NCBI GenBank assembly: GCA_963751425.1
Contig: CAVVUF010000002.1
Coordinates: forward strand, 930,001-994,000
Source of the DNA: CAVVUF01 sp963751425
Lineage (GTDB): Bacteria > Chloroflexota > Anaerolineae > Anaerolineales > UBA4823
DNA: 64,000 nt
Reading direction: 5' to 3'
Below the pieces are notes generated by a model. That model saw only the letters and a program-made list of their open reading frames with translations, did no database searches and was not told the DNA's origin. The position numbers were made by a program, and so were the translations under genes. How positions within the stretch are numbered: position 1 is the stretch's first letter; each line of letters opens with the position of its first letter. Below are positions 8,443-17,866 of this stretch, piece after piece.

Positions 8443-10579
8443 GTGATTTCTCCCGAGCAGCCTATCCCAGAAACCCCTCGACAGCGTCCTCACCGGCGCC
8501 GATCTGCCTGGAGTATTCGCTTCACTCCGGCAGGTTTACTGCTGCTGGTGCTGTTCAACATGGCTATCTTGGGGATTTTGGCCTGGCCGCTGATCCAAAT
8601 CAGGTTGGGTGGTAAAACGCCAGCCTGGCTGGCTCCGGTCTATACCAGGCAGGCCTTGGTCTTTCCTACCGCCTCGCTCACACCTTCTGGTATACCCTCT
8701 CTAACCCTGACACCCACCAGCCTCCCTGCCTCGGCTACCCCTATACCCAAAATCACGCAGGAAACGCCGACTCCCATGGCATTTTTGAATACAGGCTTGA
8801 TGGTGCTTTCACTGACGGAGGGTGATCGAGCGCATCTCTTTGCTTACCAGCCTGAAATCAGTGAGTGGAGCATGGGACTGCCGCTCACCAGGTTAACAAA
8901 CGGCCCTTGGGATGACATTCAGCCTGCCTTTAGCCCTGATGGGAAGGAGCTGGCTTTCGTTTCGAACCGCAATGGTTATTGGGATATTTATCTCTTGGAG
9001 CTTTCAACCGGATTGGTATCGCGGCTGACGGACAGCCTCGAATATGATGGTTACCCTACCTGGTCGCCAGATGGACTTTGGCTGGCTTATGAGTCTTATG
9101 TGGATGAAAACCTGGATATTTTTATCCGTCCGTCAGATCTTTCACAAGCACCCATCCGCCTGACCAGTCACCCTGCAGCAGATACTGCCCCGGCGTGGTC
9201 GCCGGATGGGCGTAAGATTGCCTTTATCTCCACGCGCAGTGGTTCCTCGGATGTGTGGGTCGCGGATCTTGACCAGGCAGACGAGAGCCTTTTTCAGAAT
9301 ATCAGCCACAGCACAACCGGTGAGGAGTCTCACCCGGCCTGGTCTCCAGACGGGACCGTTTTAGCTTGGGCCAGTGTGGAAAATGGTTTCCATAAGGTTT
9401 ACCAATGGAGCATAGCTCAACCTGAACAGACCCCTCGCAGTACCGGCAGTGGAGACTGGCCAATTTGGAGTCCCACTGGGGATACCCTATTGACAGCCTT
9501 ATATGATCCTAACCGGCATTATTTGACCGCCTATCCTCTGGCAGTACCGGGAGTGGTACTGCCGCCCATAGATCTACCCGGCTTCGTTATGGGCTTGGAT
9601 TGGGGTGCAGTATCGGGACCGCTGCCTTTAAATGACTATTATCAACAGGTGGCTCAGCTCACCCCGACCCCTCTCTATATACCCGCCCTGACGCCGGCCC
9701 CCGATATGCCTCAAGGCCGTTATGGGGTCGTCTTACTCGAAGGAGTTCAAGCACCTGTCCCTTACTTGCACGATATGGTAGATGAGTCTTTTCAAGCTTT
9801 GCGCAGTCAGGTTTCACCCAGGCTTGGATGGGATTTCCTCTCAACCTTGGATAATGCCTATGTTCCCCTAACGACGCCGCTTGATCCTGGTATGGCTGGG
9901 GATTGGTTGTATACAGGGCGAGCTTTTCAAGTGGTCACCATCCCGCTTAGAGCCGGTTGGATGGCTGTGGTGCGTGAAGATTACGGCGACCAGACTTACT
10001 GGCGGGTGTTTGTAAGGGTCCGGTTCCAGGATGGTTCCGCCGGGATGCCTTTGAATACTTTACCCTGGGATTTCACGTCACGCTTTAGCGGCGATACAGA
10101 TGCCTATGAGATGGGTGGTGCTTTCCAATCTACCACCCCGACTGGCTATTGGCTGGATTTTACCCGGTTAGCGGCAGCCTATGGCTGGGAGCGCTTGCCA
10201 GCTTTACCGATTTGGAGAGCTTCATACCCAGCAGCCAGGTTCAGCGAGTTTGTTCTCACCAATGGTTTGGACTGGCGATCTGCAATGTTAGAGCTGTATC
10301 CACCAGAAGCATTATTGGTTCCCACTCCCATCGTTCCCCCCACGCGCACCCTCACACCCACCCCGCGCTGGTACCAATCTCCTACACCGACCTTCACGGC
10401 GACCTTCCGCCCAACCTTCACACCCGTATTCACCAACCCTATCCTTTACCGCCACCCAAACCCATACTCCCATCCCTAGCACCACCCGCCGACCGGTTCT
10501 AACCAGCACTCCCACACCTTCTGCAGCCCTCGCCCCGGATGAAGATGTCAGGACTGCTACGCCGACCGTTACCCCATAA
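8443..10579 (+). CDS. Membrane-anchored TolB-like (PD40) beta-propeller protein (one frame break)
   Basis: The GTG start at 8443 follows the exporter stop by 3 bp. A single N-terminal membrane segment (about residues 25-50, LLLLVLFNMAILGILAW) is followed by a Thr/Pro-rich spacer. At least four PD40 blades then follow, with repeated SPDGxxLAF and WSPDG motifs (about residues 150-310), and a second domain of unknown fold. The tail is again Thr/Pro-rich. The frame stops at 10479, but the TPTP-type tail continues in another frame to the TAA at 10577-10579, so one base seems to be missing near 10435. The protein is probably extracytoplasmic and may work with the adjoining exporter and M23 protein on the cell surface. 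Confidence 0.8.
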
Positions 10580-10582
10580 CTT

Positions 10583-11749
10583 ATGGATAAGTATTTAACA
10601 GGAAATTGGTTCGGGCGTGTTTTTTTGAGTTTGATGGTCCTTCTGTTGGCTGCCTGCCAACCGACGGTCACCCTGCCGGCGTTTGAGAAGAATGTTTCCG
10701 TGACACCTTCGGTCTCAGGATCGGTGATCTTGCCGACCTCCACTCTTACTGCGACAACGACAGCAGTATTTATCCCCAGCCAAAAAGAAGATTCCAGCGT
10801 ACCGCTCACTCTGGTCTTGCCAACGCCTGTTCCAGATCCACTGCGTTTTGTTTTCCCTACACCTGCCCCTCCTCCGGTTTCAGCCTGGAGACCGCCTTTA
10901 TACCCTGTACCCTGGGCGCCAACCATTTATGACCATTTTTATTTTTCTCGCCCGATCGCCGCAGATGAGATCAATTGGCCTTCACAGAATTACCGCTATG
11001 GGGGCGAGTTTTTTGAAGATGTCATCCATACTGGGGTGGATATTCCTGCTCCGGAGGGGACTCCCGTCTTAGCTGCGGGACCAGGAAAGGTTGTTTGGGC
11101 GGGATATGGTGTTTACCGTGGAGGGAATGATCCCACCGACCCTTATGGCCTGGCAGTCACCATCCGGCATGATTTTGGCTACCAGGACCAACCGCTGTAT
11201 ACCGTGTATGGACACATGAACCAGGTGGATGTGGCGGTGGGGCAGCATGTAGAAACCGGTGACCGCCTGGGGCTGGTGGGTAAGACTGGCCGGGTTACCG
11301 GTCCCCATTTACATTTTGAGGTACGCCTGGGGAATAACGACTATTACAGCACTCGTAATCCCGAGCTGTGGGTTGCGCCGCCGATCGGCTGGGGGATTTT
11401 GGCAGGGAGGGTGATGGATTCGAATGGGCAGTTGGTACCCCAGCTTCCCCTCATCGTCACCTCTTTGGCCAATAACCAGAATTGGTTCGGACGTTCGTAT
11501 GGCTTAGAAGCGGTGAACAGCGACCCTTATTACCAGGAAAACCTGGTCATCGGAGATTTACCTGCTGGCACGTACACACTCCGAGTTGCCTATGCGGGGT
11601 TATATTTCACTCAGAAGATTGAGATTCAGGCTGGATTGGTGAGTTACTTTTATTTTTATGGAAAAGGAGGCTTTGAGCTTGGCTCGCCTCCGCAGCGAAA
11701 TCCCTTGACAACTAGAACATTCGTGCTAAACTTGGGGTACATGACTTAA
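10583..11749 (+). CDS. M23 family metallopeptidase lipoprotein
   Basis: A 388-residue protein with a lipoprotein signal (LMVLLLAACQP, lipobox LAAC at about residues 22-25) and a Thr/Pro-rich linker. Its LytM/M23 domain spans about residues 145-260. Zinc-ligand motifs are visible as HTGVD (HxxxD) and HLHFE (HxH), with YTVYGHM between them. Such enzymes cut peptidoglycan cross-bridges; a complete motif set suggests an active hydrolase. The C-terminal ~120 residues form a beta-rich Ig/carboxypeptidase-regulatory-like domain (LAGRVMDSNGQLVPQLP). It begins 3 nt after the propeller protein and its 3' end carries the recA promoter. Confidence 0.9.
   Translation: MDKYLTGNWFGRVFLSLMVLLLAACQPTVTLPAFEKNVSVTPSVSGSVILPTSTLTATTTAVFIPSQKEDSSVPLTLVLPTPVPDPLRFVFPTPAPPPVSAWRPPLYPVPWAPTIYDHFYFSRPIAADEINWPSQNYRYGGEFFEDVIHTGVDIPAPEGTPVLAAGPGKVVWAGYGVYRGGNDPTDPYGLAVTIRHDFGYQDQPLYTVYGHMNQVDVAVGQHVETGDRLGLVGKTGRVTGPHLHFEVRLGNNDYYSTRNPELWVAPPIGWGILAGRVMDSNGQLVPQLPLIVTSLANNQNWFGRSYGLEAVNSDPYYQENLVIGDLPAGTYTLRVAYAGLYFTQKIEIQAGLVSYFYFYGKGGFELGSPPQRNPLTTRTFVLNLGYMT
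11705..11732 (+). promoter_or_regulatory. Candidate recA promoter with an SOS-box-like site
   Basis: TTGACA (11705-11710), a 16-nt spacer and TAAACT (11727-11732) form a good sigma-70-type promoter about 50 nt before recA. The spacer holds GAAC-ATTC-GTGC (11715-11726), one base from the Gram-positive LexA box GAAC-N4-GTTC. The placement between -35 and -10 is where a repressor would act. It overlaps the end of the M23 gene. Confidence 0.5.
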
Positions 11750-11780
11750 ATTGGATCGGAAAATTACAAGGAGTATTTAA

Positions 11781-12884
11781 ATGGCTAAAAAGAGTGCACC
11801 ATCCAATGTTCCACCTGAAAACATGATCATCAACCAATCCCGCCAGGCTGCCCTGGATAAAGCCCTGGGAGATATCGCCAAGCGGTATGGGGACGGATCG
11901 ATCATGCGCCTGGGAGAAGCCCAGCATATGATCGTTGAAGCAATTCCAACCGGATCCCTTTCCTTGGACCTGGCTTTAGGCGTGGGAGGCATTCCCCGCG
12001 GGCGGATTACGGAGATTTACGGTCCCGAAGCCTCTGGGAAAACCACCCTCTGCCAGCACATTGTTGCCGAGGCGCAGAAAATGGGCGGTACATGCGCTTA
12101 TATTGATATGGAGCATGCCCTTGACCCGACTTACGCAGCCCGCTGCGGTGTCGATGTGGATAATCTGCTCATCTCGCAGCCCGACATGGGTGAGCAGGCT
12201 CTGGAAATTGCGGAAACCCTCGTTCGCTCGGGAGCAGTCGAGGTGATTGTCATTGACTCGGTGGCTGCCTTGGTACCTCGCGCCGAGATTGAAGGCGACA
12301 TGGGCGATGCCACCATGGGTATGCAAGCCCGCCTGATGTCGCAGGCTTGCCGCAAGCTGTCGGGCGCTATCAAGCAGACGAATACCGCCGTGATCTTTAC
12401 CAACCAGCTCCGCCAAAAGATCGGGGTGATGTTTGGCAATCCCGAGACCACCACTGGCGGCATGGCGCTTAAGTTTTATGCCTCCGTGCGCCTGGATGTG
12501 CGCCGGATCCAATCCATCAAGCTGGGTGCCGAAATCATCGGCAACCGCACCCGCGTCCGGGTGGTTAAGAATAAGGTTGCCCCACCCTTCCGGACGGCTG
12601 AGTTTGATATCATGTATAACGAGGGGATTTCAAAATCTGGCGATCTGCTCGACCTGGCAACAGAGCTGGAAATTGTCACCAAGCGTGGCTCATTTTATTC
12701 TTATGGCGATCTTCGCCTTGGTCAGGGTCGCGAAAATGCCAAGGATTATATCAAGCAGAATCCCAAGCTTTCTGTAGAGATCGAAGCTGCCGTTCGCCAG
12801 CAAGCCGCCAGCGGTGAGATACCCTTGTCCTTGGGAGGCGGCGTTGCAGATGAAGGTGAAGGCCAGGGAGATGAAGAAACTTAA
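11781..12884 (+). CDS. recA: Recombinase RecA
   Basis: This DNA-strand-exchange ATPase activates LexA cleavage. The 367-residue protein contains Walker A GPEASGKTT (about residue 80), the TCAYIDMEHALDP block, VIVIDSVAALVPRAEIEGDMGD, the L2-region FTNQLRQKIGVMFGNPETTTGG, and an acidic C-terminal tail (EGEGQGDEET), all typical. AAGGAG lies upstream of the ATG. A SOS-box-like element in the promoter suggests damage induction. The next gene starts inside its last codons (14-nt overlap). Confidence 0.98.
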   Translation: MAKKSAPSNVPPENMIINQSRQAALDKALGDIAKRYGDGSIMRLGEAQHMIVEAIPTGSLSLDLALGVGGIPRGRITEIYGPEASGKTTLCQHIVAEAQKMGGTCAYIDMEHALDPTYAARCGVDVDNLLISQPDMGEQALEIAETLVRSGAVEVIVIDSVAALVPRAEIEGDMGDATMGMQARLMSQACRKLSGAIKQTNTAVIFTNQLRQKIGVMFGNPETTTGGMALKFYASVRLDVRRIQSIKLGAEIIGNRTRVRVVKNKVAPPFRTAEFDIMYNEGISKSGDLLDLATELEIVTKRGSFYSYGDLRLGQGRENAKDYIKQNPKLSVEIEAAVRQQAASGEIPLSLGGGVADEGEGQGDEET

Positions 12885-13425
12885 ATCCTGGTATTCAACC
12901 TTTTTCGTCTTAATTCTTGGGCTGGCTTCTTGTTCGGGGATGCCGAATGGCTTTCCTGGGCTGGCAGGTCAGCCCAAGTCTTTTCAGCCCCCTACCCTGG
13001 AGGCTGGTTCTGTTTCTCTTGTTCAACCCTCTCCTACGCCCGTGCCTACTATGGAAATTCTCCCGGTGCCCACTCCACAGTGCTCGAATCTCCTCACTTA
13101 CCTGGAAGACCTGACAATTCCCGATGGGACGGTTGTTCGCCCTGGAGAAAGCCTTGACAAGCGTTGGCTCATCCAAAATAACGGTTCGTGCAATTGGAAT
13201 GAGAATTATCGTCTGAAGCTGTTCTCGGGTCTTCCCTTAGGCGTTTCAGAAGAGCAGGCCCTCTACCCGGCGCGCGGTGGGACGCAGGCAGTGATCCGGA
13301 TATTGTTTACTGCTCCAGCCGAGCCTGGTTCGCAGCGCAGTGCCTGGCAGGCTTATACGCCCGAGGGCGAAGCCTTTGGCGACCCGATTTACATCGAAAT
13401 CTCCATCGAAACCCCCGCTCCATAA
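12871..13425 (+). CDS. Lipoprotein with NBR1-type Ig-like domain
   Basis: The ATG at 12871 gives MKKLKSWYSTFFVLILGLASCSG, a lipoprotein signal with lipobox LASC, preceded by CAGGGAG. After a Pro-rich linker, residues about 85-180 form the next-to-BRCA1 central (NBR1) Ig-like domain, recognised by RWLIQNNGSCNWNENYRLKL and the later SAWQAYTPEGEAFGDPIYI. In bacteria such domains sit on surface lipoproteins, and I infer a binding role in the envelope. It overlaps recA by 14 nt. Longer in-frame starts (from 12814) lie inside recA and lack the signal-peptide context. Confidence 0.87.
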   Translation: MKKLKSWYSTFFVLILGLASCSGMPNGFPGLAGQPKSFQPPTLEAGSVSLVQPSPTPVPTMEILPVPTPQCSNLLTYLEDLTIPDGTVVRPGESLDKRWLIQNNGSCNWNENYRLKLFSGLPLGVSEEQALYPARGGTQAVIRILFTAPAEPGSQRSAWQAYTPEGEAFGDPIYIEISIETPAP

Positions 13426-13458
13426 TCGATTAACGATATAATCAGCAACTGTGAAGCA

Positions 13459-13498
13459 AAATTTCGTGTTTGCACTGTTTTTCGCAGGCACGAAATTT
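13459..13498. repeat. 10-bp inverted repeat upstream of the VKOR gene
   Basis: AAATTTCGTG (13459-13468) and CACGAAATTT (13489-13498) are perfect complements around a 20-nt T-rich loop. It sits between the NBR1 lipoprotein stop and the VKOR start, so it may terminate the former or act in the leader of the latter. There is no strong T tract after the stem. Confidence 0.5.
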
Positions 13499-13523
13499 CT
13501 ATCATTTCTGATCGGAGGCAATA

Positions 13524-14579
13524 ATGCCGAATGTCTTTACCGGTGTCTTGTTTTCCTTACTTTCCATATTCCAACTTGCCTGGCATGTGAACCCGCTTCG
13601 TGAGCCAGCCCTTTTCCCACTTTCCCAATTTCAAACCCAGGCGCCAGTTGTGCATGCTGTGTTATTTTGGATGCGAGGCTGCCCAAACTGCACAGAAGTG
13701 CTGGAAGGTTTCTTACCTGGCATCCAGGCACAATATGGCAGCCAGTTAGACATCCGTTTGGTTGAAGTTGTCACAACTGAAGATGTAGAAAAATTATTCC
13801 AGGTTGGTTCAGCATATGGATTGCCTAGGGCGAAAACGGGTGTTCCTTTGCTCTTGGTGAGTGATAAAGTGCTGGTTGGTTCTCAAGAGATTTCATCCGG
13901 TTTAGAAAAATTAGTGGAGAAAAATTTACAATCAGGCGGTGCTGATTTTCCTGACCTGGAAAACCTGCCTCTCGCTGCTGAGGCATCCTCATCAGAAACC
14001 TCTCCTCAGACAAGCTCTTCCAACGGCCTAACCTTGGCCGCTATTATCATGGTTGGCATGCTGAGTTCTCTCGTTGTCACGGGTTGGGTGGTGGCCAGGG
14101 CGTTTCAAGGCCAACCGCTTACCGCGAAGTCCGGCTGGTTCAACCTGGCGATCCCGGTCCTTGCGGTCATTGGCCTGGGTGTGGCGATTTATCTGATGGT
14201 TATTGAAATAACATCAATTCCTGCTATCTGCGGGCCGATCGGCGATTGCAACACCGTTCAGCAGAGTCCCTATTCGCGTGTATTTGGCGTGATCCCGGTT
14301 GGTGTGTTGGGGGCTTTGGGTTACCTGGGGATCCTGGCTGCCTGGCTATGGGGTAAAATCAGCTCGGGGAAATTGGCAGCTTATATGCCTTTGGCTATCT
14401 TTGGCATGGGGATTTTTGGGACCTTATTTTCGGTATACTTGACTTATCTGGAATTGTTTGTGATCAAAGCGGTATGTATCTGGTGCCTGTCCTCAGCGGT
14501 GATCATAACCCTGTTGATGCTGGTGAGCCTTCCATCTGCTTCTCAATGGTTAGCTGCATCGGAGGAGGATGAACCATAA
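13524..14579 (+). CDS. Thioredoxin-like/VKOR fusion (disulfide-bond formation)
   Basis: A 351-residue membrane protein. After an N-terminal hydrophobic segment comes a thioredoxin-like domain (about 45-140) with CPNC in FWMRGCPNC. A membrane helix follows near 170, and then a VKOR domain with four or five helices (about 200-340). The VKOR loop cysteines (CGPIGDC) and active-site CIWC are present. VKOR reoxidises thioredoxin-like partners with quinone to drive extracytoplasmic disulfide formation. In the best-known bacterial fusions the thioredoxin part is C-terminal; here it is N-terminal. GGAGG precedes the ATG. The next gene's ribosome-binding site lies in its last codons. Confidence 0.9.
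   Translation: MPNVFTGVLFSLLSIFQLAWHVNPLREPALFPLSQFQTQAPVVHAVLFWMRGCPNCTEVLEGFLPGIQAQYGSQLDIRLVEVVTTEDVEKLFQVGSAYGLPRAKTGVPLLLVSDKVLVGSQEISSGLEKLVEKNLQSGGADFPDLENLPLAAEASSSETSPQTSSSNGLTLAAIIMVGMLSSLVVTGWVVARAFQGQPLTAKSGWFNLAIPVLAVIGLGVAIYLMVIEITSIPAICGPIGDCNTVQQSPYSRVFGVIPVGVLGALGYLGILAAWLWGKISSGKLAAYMPLAIFGMGIFGTLFSVYLTYLELFVIKAVCIWCLSSAVIITLLMLVSLPSASQWLAASEEDEP
14561..14568 (+). promoter_or_regulatory. Ribosome-binding site that points to an AUA start
   Basis: GGAGGAGG ends 7 nt before an ATA codon at 14576, the first in-frame codon position of the MFS gene at ideal spacing. No ATG, GTG or TTG occurs in frame between the upstream TGA (14570-14572) and the TTG at 14651, which lies inside the conserved first helix region. 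Confidence 0.6.
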
Positions 14580-15817
14580 CGACTTCAGCGAATAAATTAA
14601 ACCTTTATCTTTCGCAAACCTTTGCTTCACTGCGTTACCCCAATTACCGCTTGTATTTTACCGGGCAGCTTGTTTCTCTCGCCGGCACCTGGATGCAATC
14701 AACTGCCCAGGGCTACTTAATGTATGAGCTTACCCAATCCTCAGCCATGTTGGGATACGTTGGCTTTGTCGGAGGTCTGCCCTCCTGGTTCTTCACCCTT
14801 TATGCCGGGGTTATAGCCGATCGTATCCCGCGCCGCAAGCTGCTGATCATTACCCAGACTTTGATGATGATCCTGGCATTTATCTTGGCGGTCTTGACTT
14901 TTACAAAGCTCGTTCAGCCCTGGCATATCCTGGTTTTGGCTTTCCTGTTGGGGATCGCAAATGCTTTTGATGCCCCTGCCCGGCAGTCTTTTACCCTTGA
15001 GTTGGTGGAGCGCCAGGATTTGACCAATGCCATTGCCCTCAATTCGGCGATGTTTACTTCTGCCATGGTGATTGGCCCCGCCCTCGGTGGGTTGGCTTAT
15101 GCTGCCGTTGGCCCCGGCTGGTGTTTCATGCTGAATGGACTTTCGTTTATTGCCGTGATCACAGCTCTGGTCTTGATGAAATTAAGACCACTCCCTCCCC
15201 GTGCGATGAAAACCACCTCGTGGAACGACCTGAAGGAGGGTTTGAAGTATGTGCTGGGTCATCGGGTGATCCGCATTCTGATTTTAAATTTGGGGGCGAT
15301 CTCTCTGCTAAGCTTGGGAATCATTACTTTGCTGCCAGCCTGGTCGGTGGATGTGCTGGGGGGAGATGCCAAGACGAACGGCTTACTGCTTTCGGCACGC
15401 GGGATTGGTTCTCTGATGAGTGCTCTGTTGATTGCCTCACTGGGTCGTTTCAATTTCCGCGGGAGGCTGCTTACTTATGGCAGCCTGGGCTTGCCGATCA
15501 CGATGATCTTCTTCTCATTTGTTCGCTGGCTGCCCTTATCCCTTCTGGCAATGGTAGGGATGGGTTTGGGTTTTATGTTGGCTGCCAATACCACGAATGC
15601 GCTGGTGCAGACTCAAGTTCAAGATGAGCTGCGCGGCAGGGTGATGGGTGTCTATACCTTGATCTTCTTTGGGGCGATGCCAGTCGGGGCGCTCCTGGCG
15701 GGTACATTGGCTTCCCGCCTGGGAGAGCCGGTCACGGTCAGCCTTTGCGCAGTCCTTTTACTGGTATTTACGCTTCTGATTATGCTGTTCTTCCCTGCCC
15801 TGCGGCGGTTGGAATAA
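14576..15817 (+). CDS. MFS exporter (EntS/MFS_3 type), probable AUA start
   Basis: A twelve-helix major facilitator of about 413 aa. Marks include LRYPNYRLYFTGQLVSLAGTW in helix 1, the loop motif GVIADRIPRRKLL (about residues 80-95) and QVQDELRGRVMGVY late in the protein. These match the MFS_3 family that contains enterobactin and macrolide exporters. A start at the TTG 14651 would delete the conserved LRYPNYR segment. The frame opens just after 14572, and the only well-placed initiation site is an ATA at 14576 behind GGAGGAGG, overlapping the VKOR stop. A point change from ATG is the simplest alternative. Confidence 0.85.
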   Translation: MTTSANKLNLYLSQTFASLRYPNYRLYFTGQLVSLAGTWMQSTAQGYLMYELTQSSAMLGYVGFVGGLPSWFFTLYAGVIADRIPRRKLLIITQTLMMILAFILAVLTFTKLVQPWHILVLAFLLGIANAFDAPARQSFTLELVERQDLTNAIALNSAMFTSAMVIGPALGGLAYAAVGPGWCFMLNGLSFIAVITALVLMKLRPLPPRAMKTTSWNDLKEGLKYVLGHRVIRILILNLGAISLLSLGIITLLPAWSVDVLGGDAKTNGLLLSARGIGSLMSALLIASLGRFNFRGRLLTYGSLGLPITMIFFSFVRWLPLSLLAMVGMGLGFMLAANTTNALVQTQVQDELRGRVMGVYTLIFFGAMPVGALLAGTLASRLGEPVTVSLCAVLLLVFTLLIMLFFPALRRLE

Positions 15818-15871
15818 GCCTCTCGGGGGTCATTTTAGTTCAACCGCTTAACTAAAACCCTAAAAATCCGT

Positions 15872-17866
15872 TTACCTTCCTGAGCCATCCAGGTCAGGCT
15901 TGCCGATTGCCCAGGCGTGCAGCGAGGCAATGCCATCCATAATTTCGCTCACCTCGCAGTGGACGACTGCCTTGTGCGAGCCAGCCTCCCTGGCTTCCTG
16001 CGCCACCTGGTCAGTTAACGTTTCTTGTGCATAAGCCACGGCTTCTTCGTATTTTCTGAACCACTGCTGCAGGTTGGCCACTCTGGCGTAATAGCCCGAG
16101 GCAGCAGCTCCGATCATGCGCGGGATGACCTCCCCATCCTGGGCAACCATCACATTTCCAACCACAGTGCCGACCGCGTTGGCTACTTCGTAATGTTCAG
16201 GCAGAAGGAAGGTGGTTCCCAATGCCTCAGCCACAGGGGGGAGGAAGGCTTTGGCTGGTGCACCGATACCGATCAAGGGGACTTTCAGGTTGATTTTACA
16301 TCCCAGGTAAGGGTGGCGGGGAGATAGGTTTTCTTCGAACATCCACCGGTCCAGGCTGGTGTTCAACAGCCCAAAAACGGGCTCCGAGAGTTGTTTCTCG
16401 GTTGTGAATGAAATAATTTCAGTGAGGATTTTGGCGGTCATAGCTTCTTTAACGCGCCTGGCGAAATCCACCTGGCTCTCATCCCATAACTTCGCAGCTG
16501 CCTGCGCCGCGATTTCGGCTGCCTCGACATCCCAGGGGGAAAATTCTCCAGTGACGTGCAGCAGATCGGTCGGCGTCAAGCCGGCGCGCTCGATGATGTC
16601 TTGCTGCACCAGGTCATGGGCAGACACCTGGATAGGTGACAGCGCCCCTACCTTTTTGAGCACCTTCTGCATTAGCTGCGGCCCCTCGCGCAGGGCTTCG
16701 ATTACCTTCCGGGTGCGTTCATCTTTCAAGGGTTGGGCTGGTTCACGTCTCAATATCCAAAATTCAAGGACATCTGAATAAAAAATGCCCCCTTTCTGGA
16801 ACAACCAGGCGCTCAGCTCGCTTTTGAGTGCTGGATATTCGGCGCACAAGCGCGCCAGTGGGATCACCCGTTCTGGCCCGACCGACAATCTCCGCCAGCG
16901 GTCAAAACGCAGCAGGCTGTCGCCTCCCAGCCCAAACGACCTGGTTTTGATCGTCCGGACGCAAGTGCGGTAGGGTCCTACCGTGGCAGCTTTTTCCATG
17001 ACCTGGATTTTGCCCTGGTCGATCAGGGCGAGATCGGTTGTGGTCCCACCGATATCGATCACCAGTGCAGAATTTACCCCTGCCAGGTACTGGCCTCCAA
17101 TGGTGCTGGTTGCCGGCCCAGAATGGATGATCTCGACGGGGCGGTGGCGGGCAAAGTCTGCTTTGACCAAAGAGCCATCGCCACGGACGATCATGACCGG
17201 TGCTTGGATCCCCTTTTGATGCAGCATCTGTTCAACCGCCTGCAAAAAGTCTTGGGCATTGGAAAGCAGGGAGGCGTTCAGGCTGGCGGTAGTGGCTCTG
17301 CGGATCGAATCGAGCTCGTTTGATAAATGATGCGCCTGGACAATGGGTTTGCCGGTCGTCTGCGCAGCGATGGCGCTGGCGGCTTCCTCGTGCTCGGAGT
17401 TCATCGGGCCGCAATACGAAGAGATGGCAATGGCATCGACCCGCTCATTCACCTGGCGGCTGAGCTTGCTTACCGCCTCTCGATCCAAGGGTTCCTGCTC
17501 GATCCCGTTCAAATCGTGCCGGCCAGTGATGAAGAAGTAATCGGGTGTGCCGAACTGGTCCTGAAAATTGAAATTATGCACCAGCTCCGAGTCGTATCCC
17601 AGCAAGAAAAGCGCCACCGGTTTACGCTTGCCCTCTGCAATGGCATTGGTTGCCAGGGTGGTGGAAAGCGAAACCAGTGAAATATGCGCATTGAATTCTG
17701 CCAGGATTAAATCCAGCACATTCTCAATGCACAGGCGCAGGTCGTGGTGGCTGGTCAAAACTTTGACCGATTTCACCACCTGCTGGCTTTGCGGGTCGAA
17801 AAGCACACCATCGGTGTACGTCCCACCGGTGTCGATGCCGAGGTAAAAAGAGGGGTTAGGTGGCAT
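15872..17866 (-). CDS. Hydantoinase/oxoprolinase family protein (HyuA-like ATPase)
   Basis: About 664 residues of the HyuA/acetone-carboxylase-subunit ASKHA family. Phosphate-binding motifs are visible: GIDTGGTYTDGVLFD near the N-terminus and VIDIGGTTTDLAL (about residue 265), with GLGGDS further on. Family members hydrolyse ATP to open hydantoin, oxoproline or related lactams, or carboxylate ketones, usually with a HyuB partner; none is present here. An ATG at 17866 starts the protein; a TTG at 17887 is possible. It overlaps the end of the ACR3 gene by about 11 nt, so it is co-transcribed with the arsenic cassette, an odd partnership. Confidence 0.85.
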   Translation of the reverse strand: MPPNPSFYLGIDTGGTYTDGVLFDPQSQQVVKSVKVLTSHHDLRLCIENVLDLILAEFNAHISLVSLSTTLATNAIAEGKRKPVALFLLGYDSELVHNFNFQDQFGTPDYFFITGRHDLNGIEQEPLDREAVSKLSRQVNERVDAIAISSYCGPMNSEHEEAASAIAAQTTGKPIVQAHHLSNELDSIRRATTASLNASLLSNAQDFLQAVEQMLHQKGIQAPVMIVRGDGSLVKADFARHRPVEIIHSGPATSTIGGQYLAGVNSALVIDIGGTTTDLALIDQGKIQVMEKAATVGPYRTCVRTIKTRSFGLGGDSLLRFDRWRRLSVGPERVIPLARLCAEYPALKSELSAWLFQKGGIFYSDVLEFWILRREPAQPLKDERTRKVIEALREGPQLMQKVLKKVGALSPIQVSAHDLVQQDIIERAGLTPTDLLHVTGEFSPWDVEAAEIAAQAAAKLWDESQVDFARRVKEAMTAKILTEIISFTTEKQLSEPVFGLLNTSLDRWMFEENLSPRHPYLGCKINLKVPLIGIGAPAKAFLPPVAEALGTTFLLPEHYEVANAVGTVVGNVMVAQDGEVIPRMIGAAASGYYARVANLQQWFRKYEEAVAYAQETLTDQVAQEAREAGSHKAVVHCEVSEIMDGIASLHAWAIGKPDLDGSGR

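Noticed and set aside
10312..10926. 204-codon open frame on the minus strand
   Set aside because: Lies antisense to the Thr/Pro-rich end of the propeller gene and the start of the M23 gene; its Gly/Val-rich low-complexity reading is what the complement of a TP-repeat gives.
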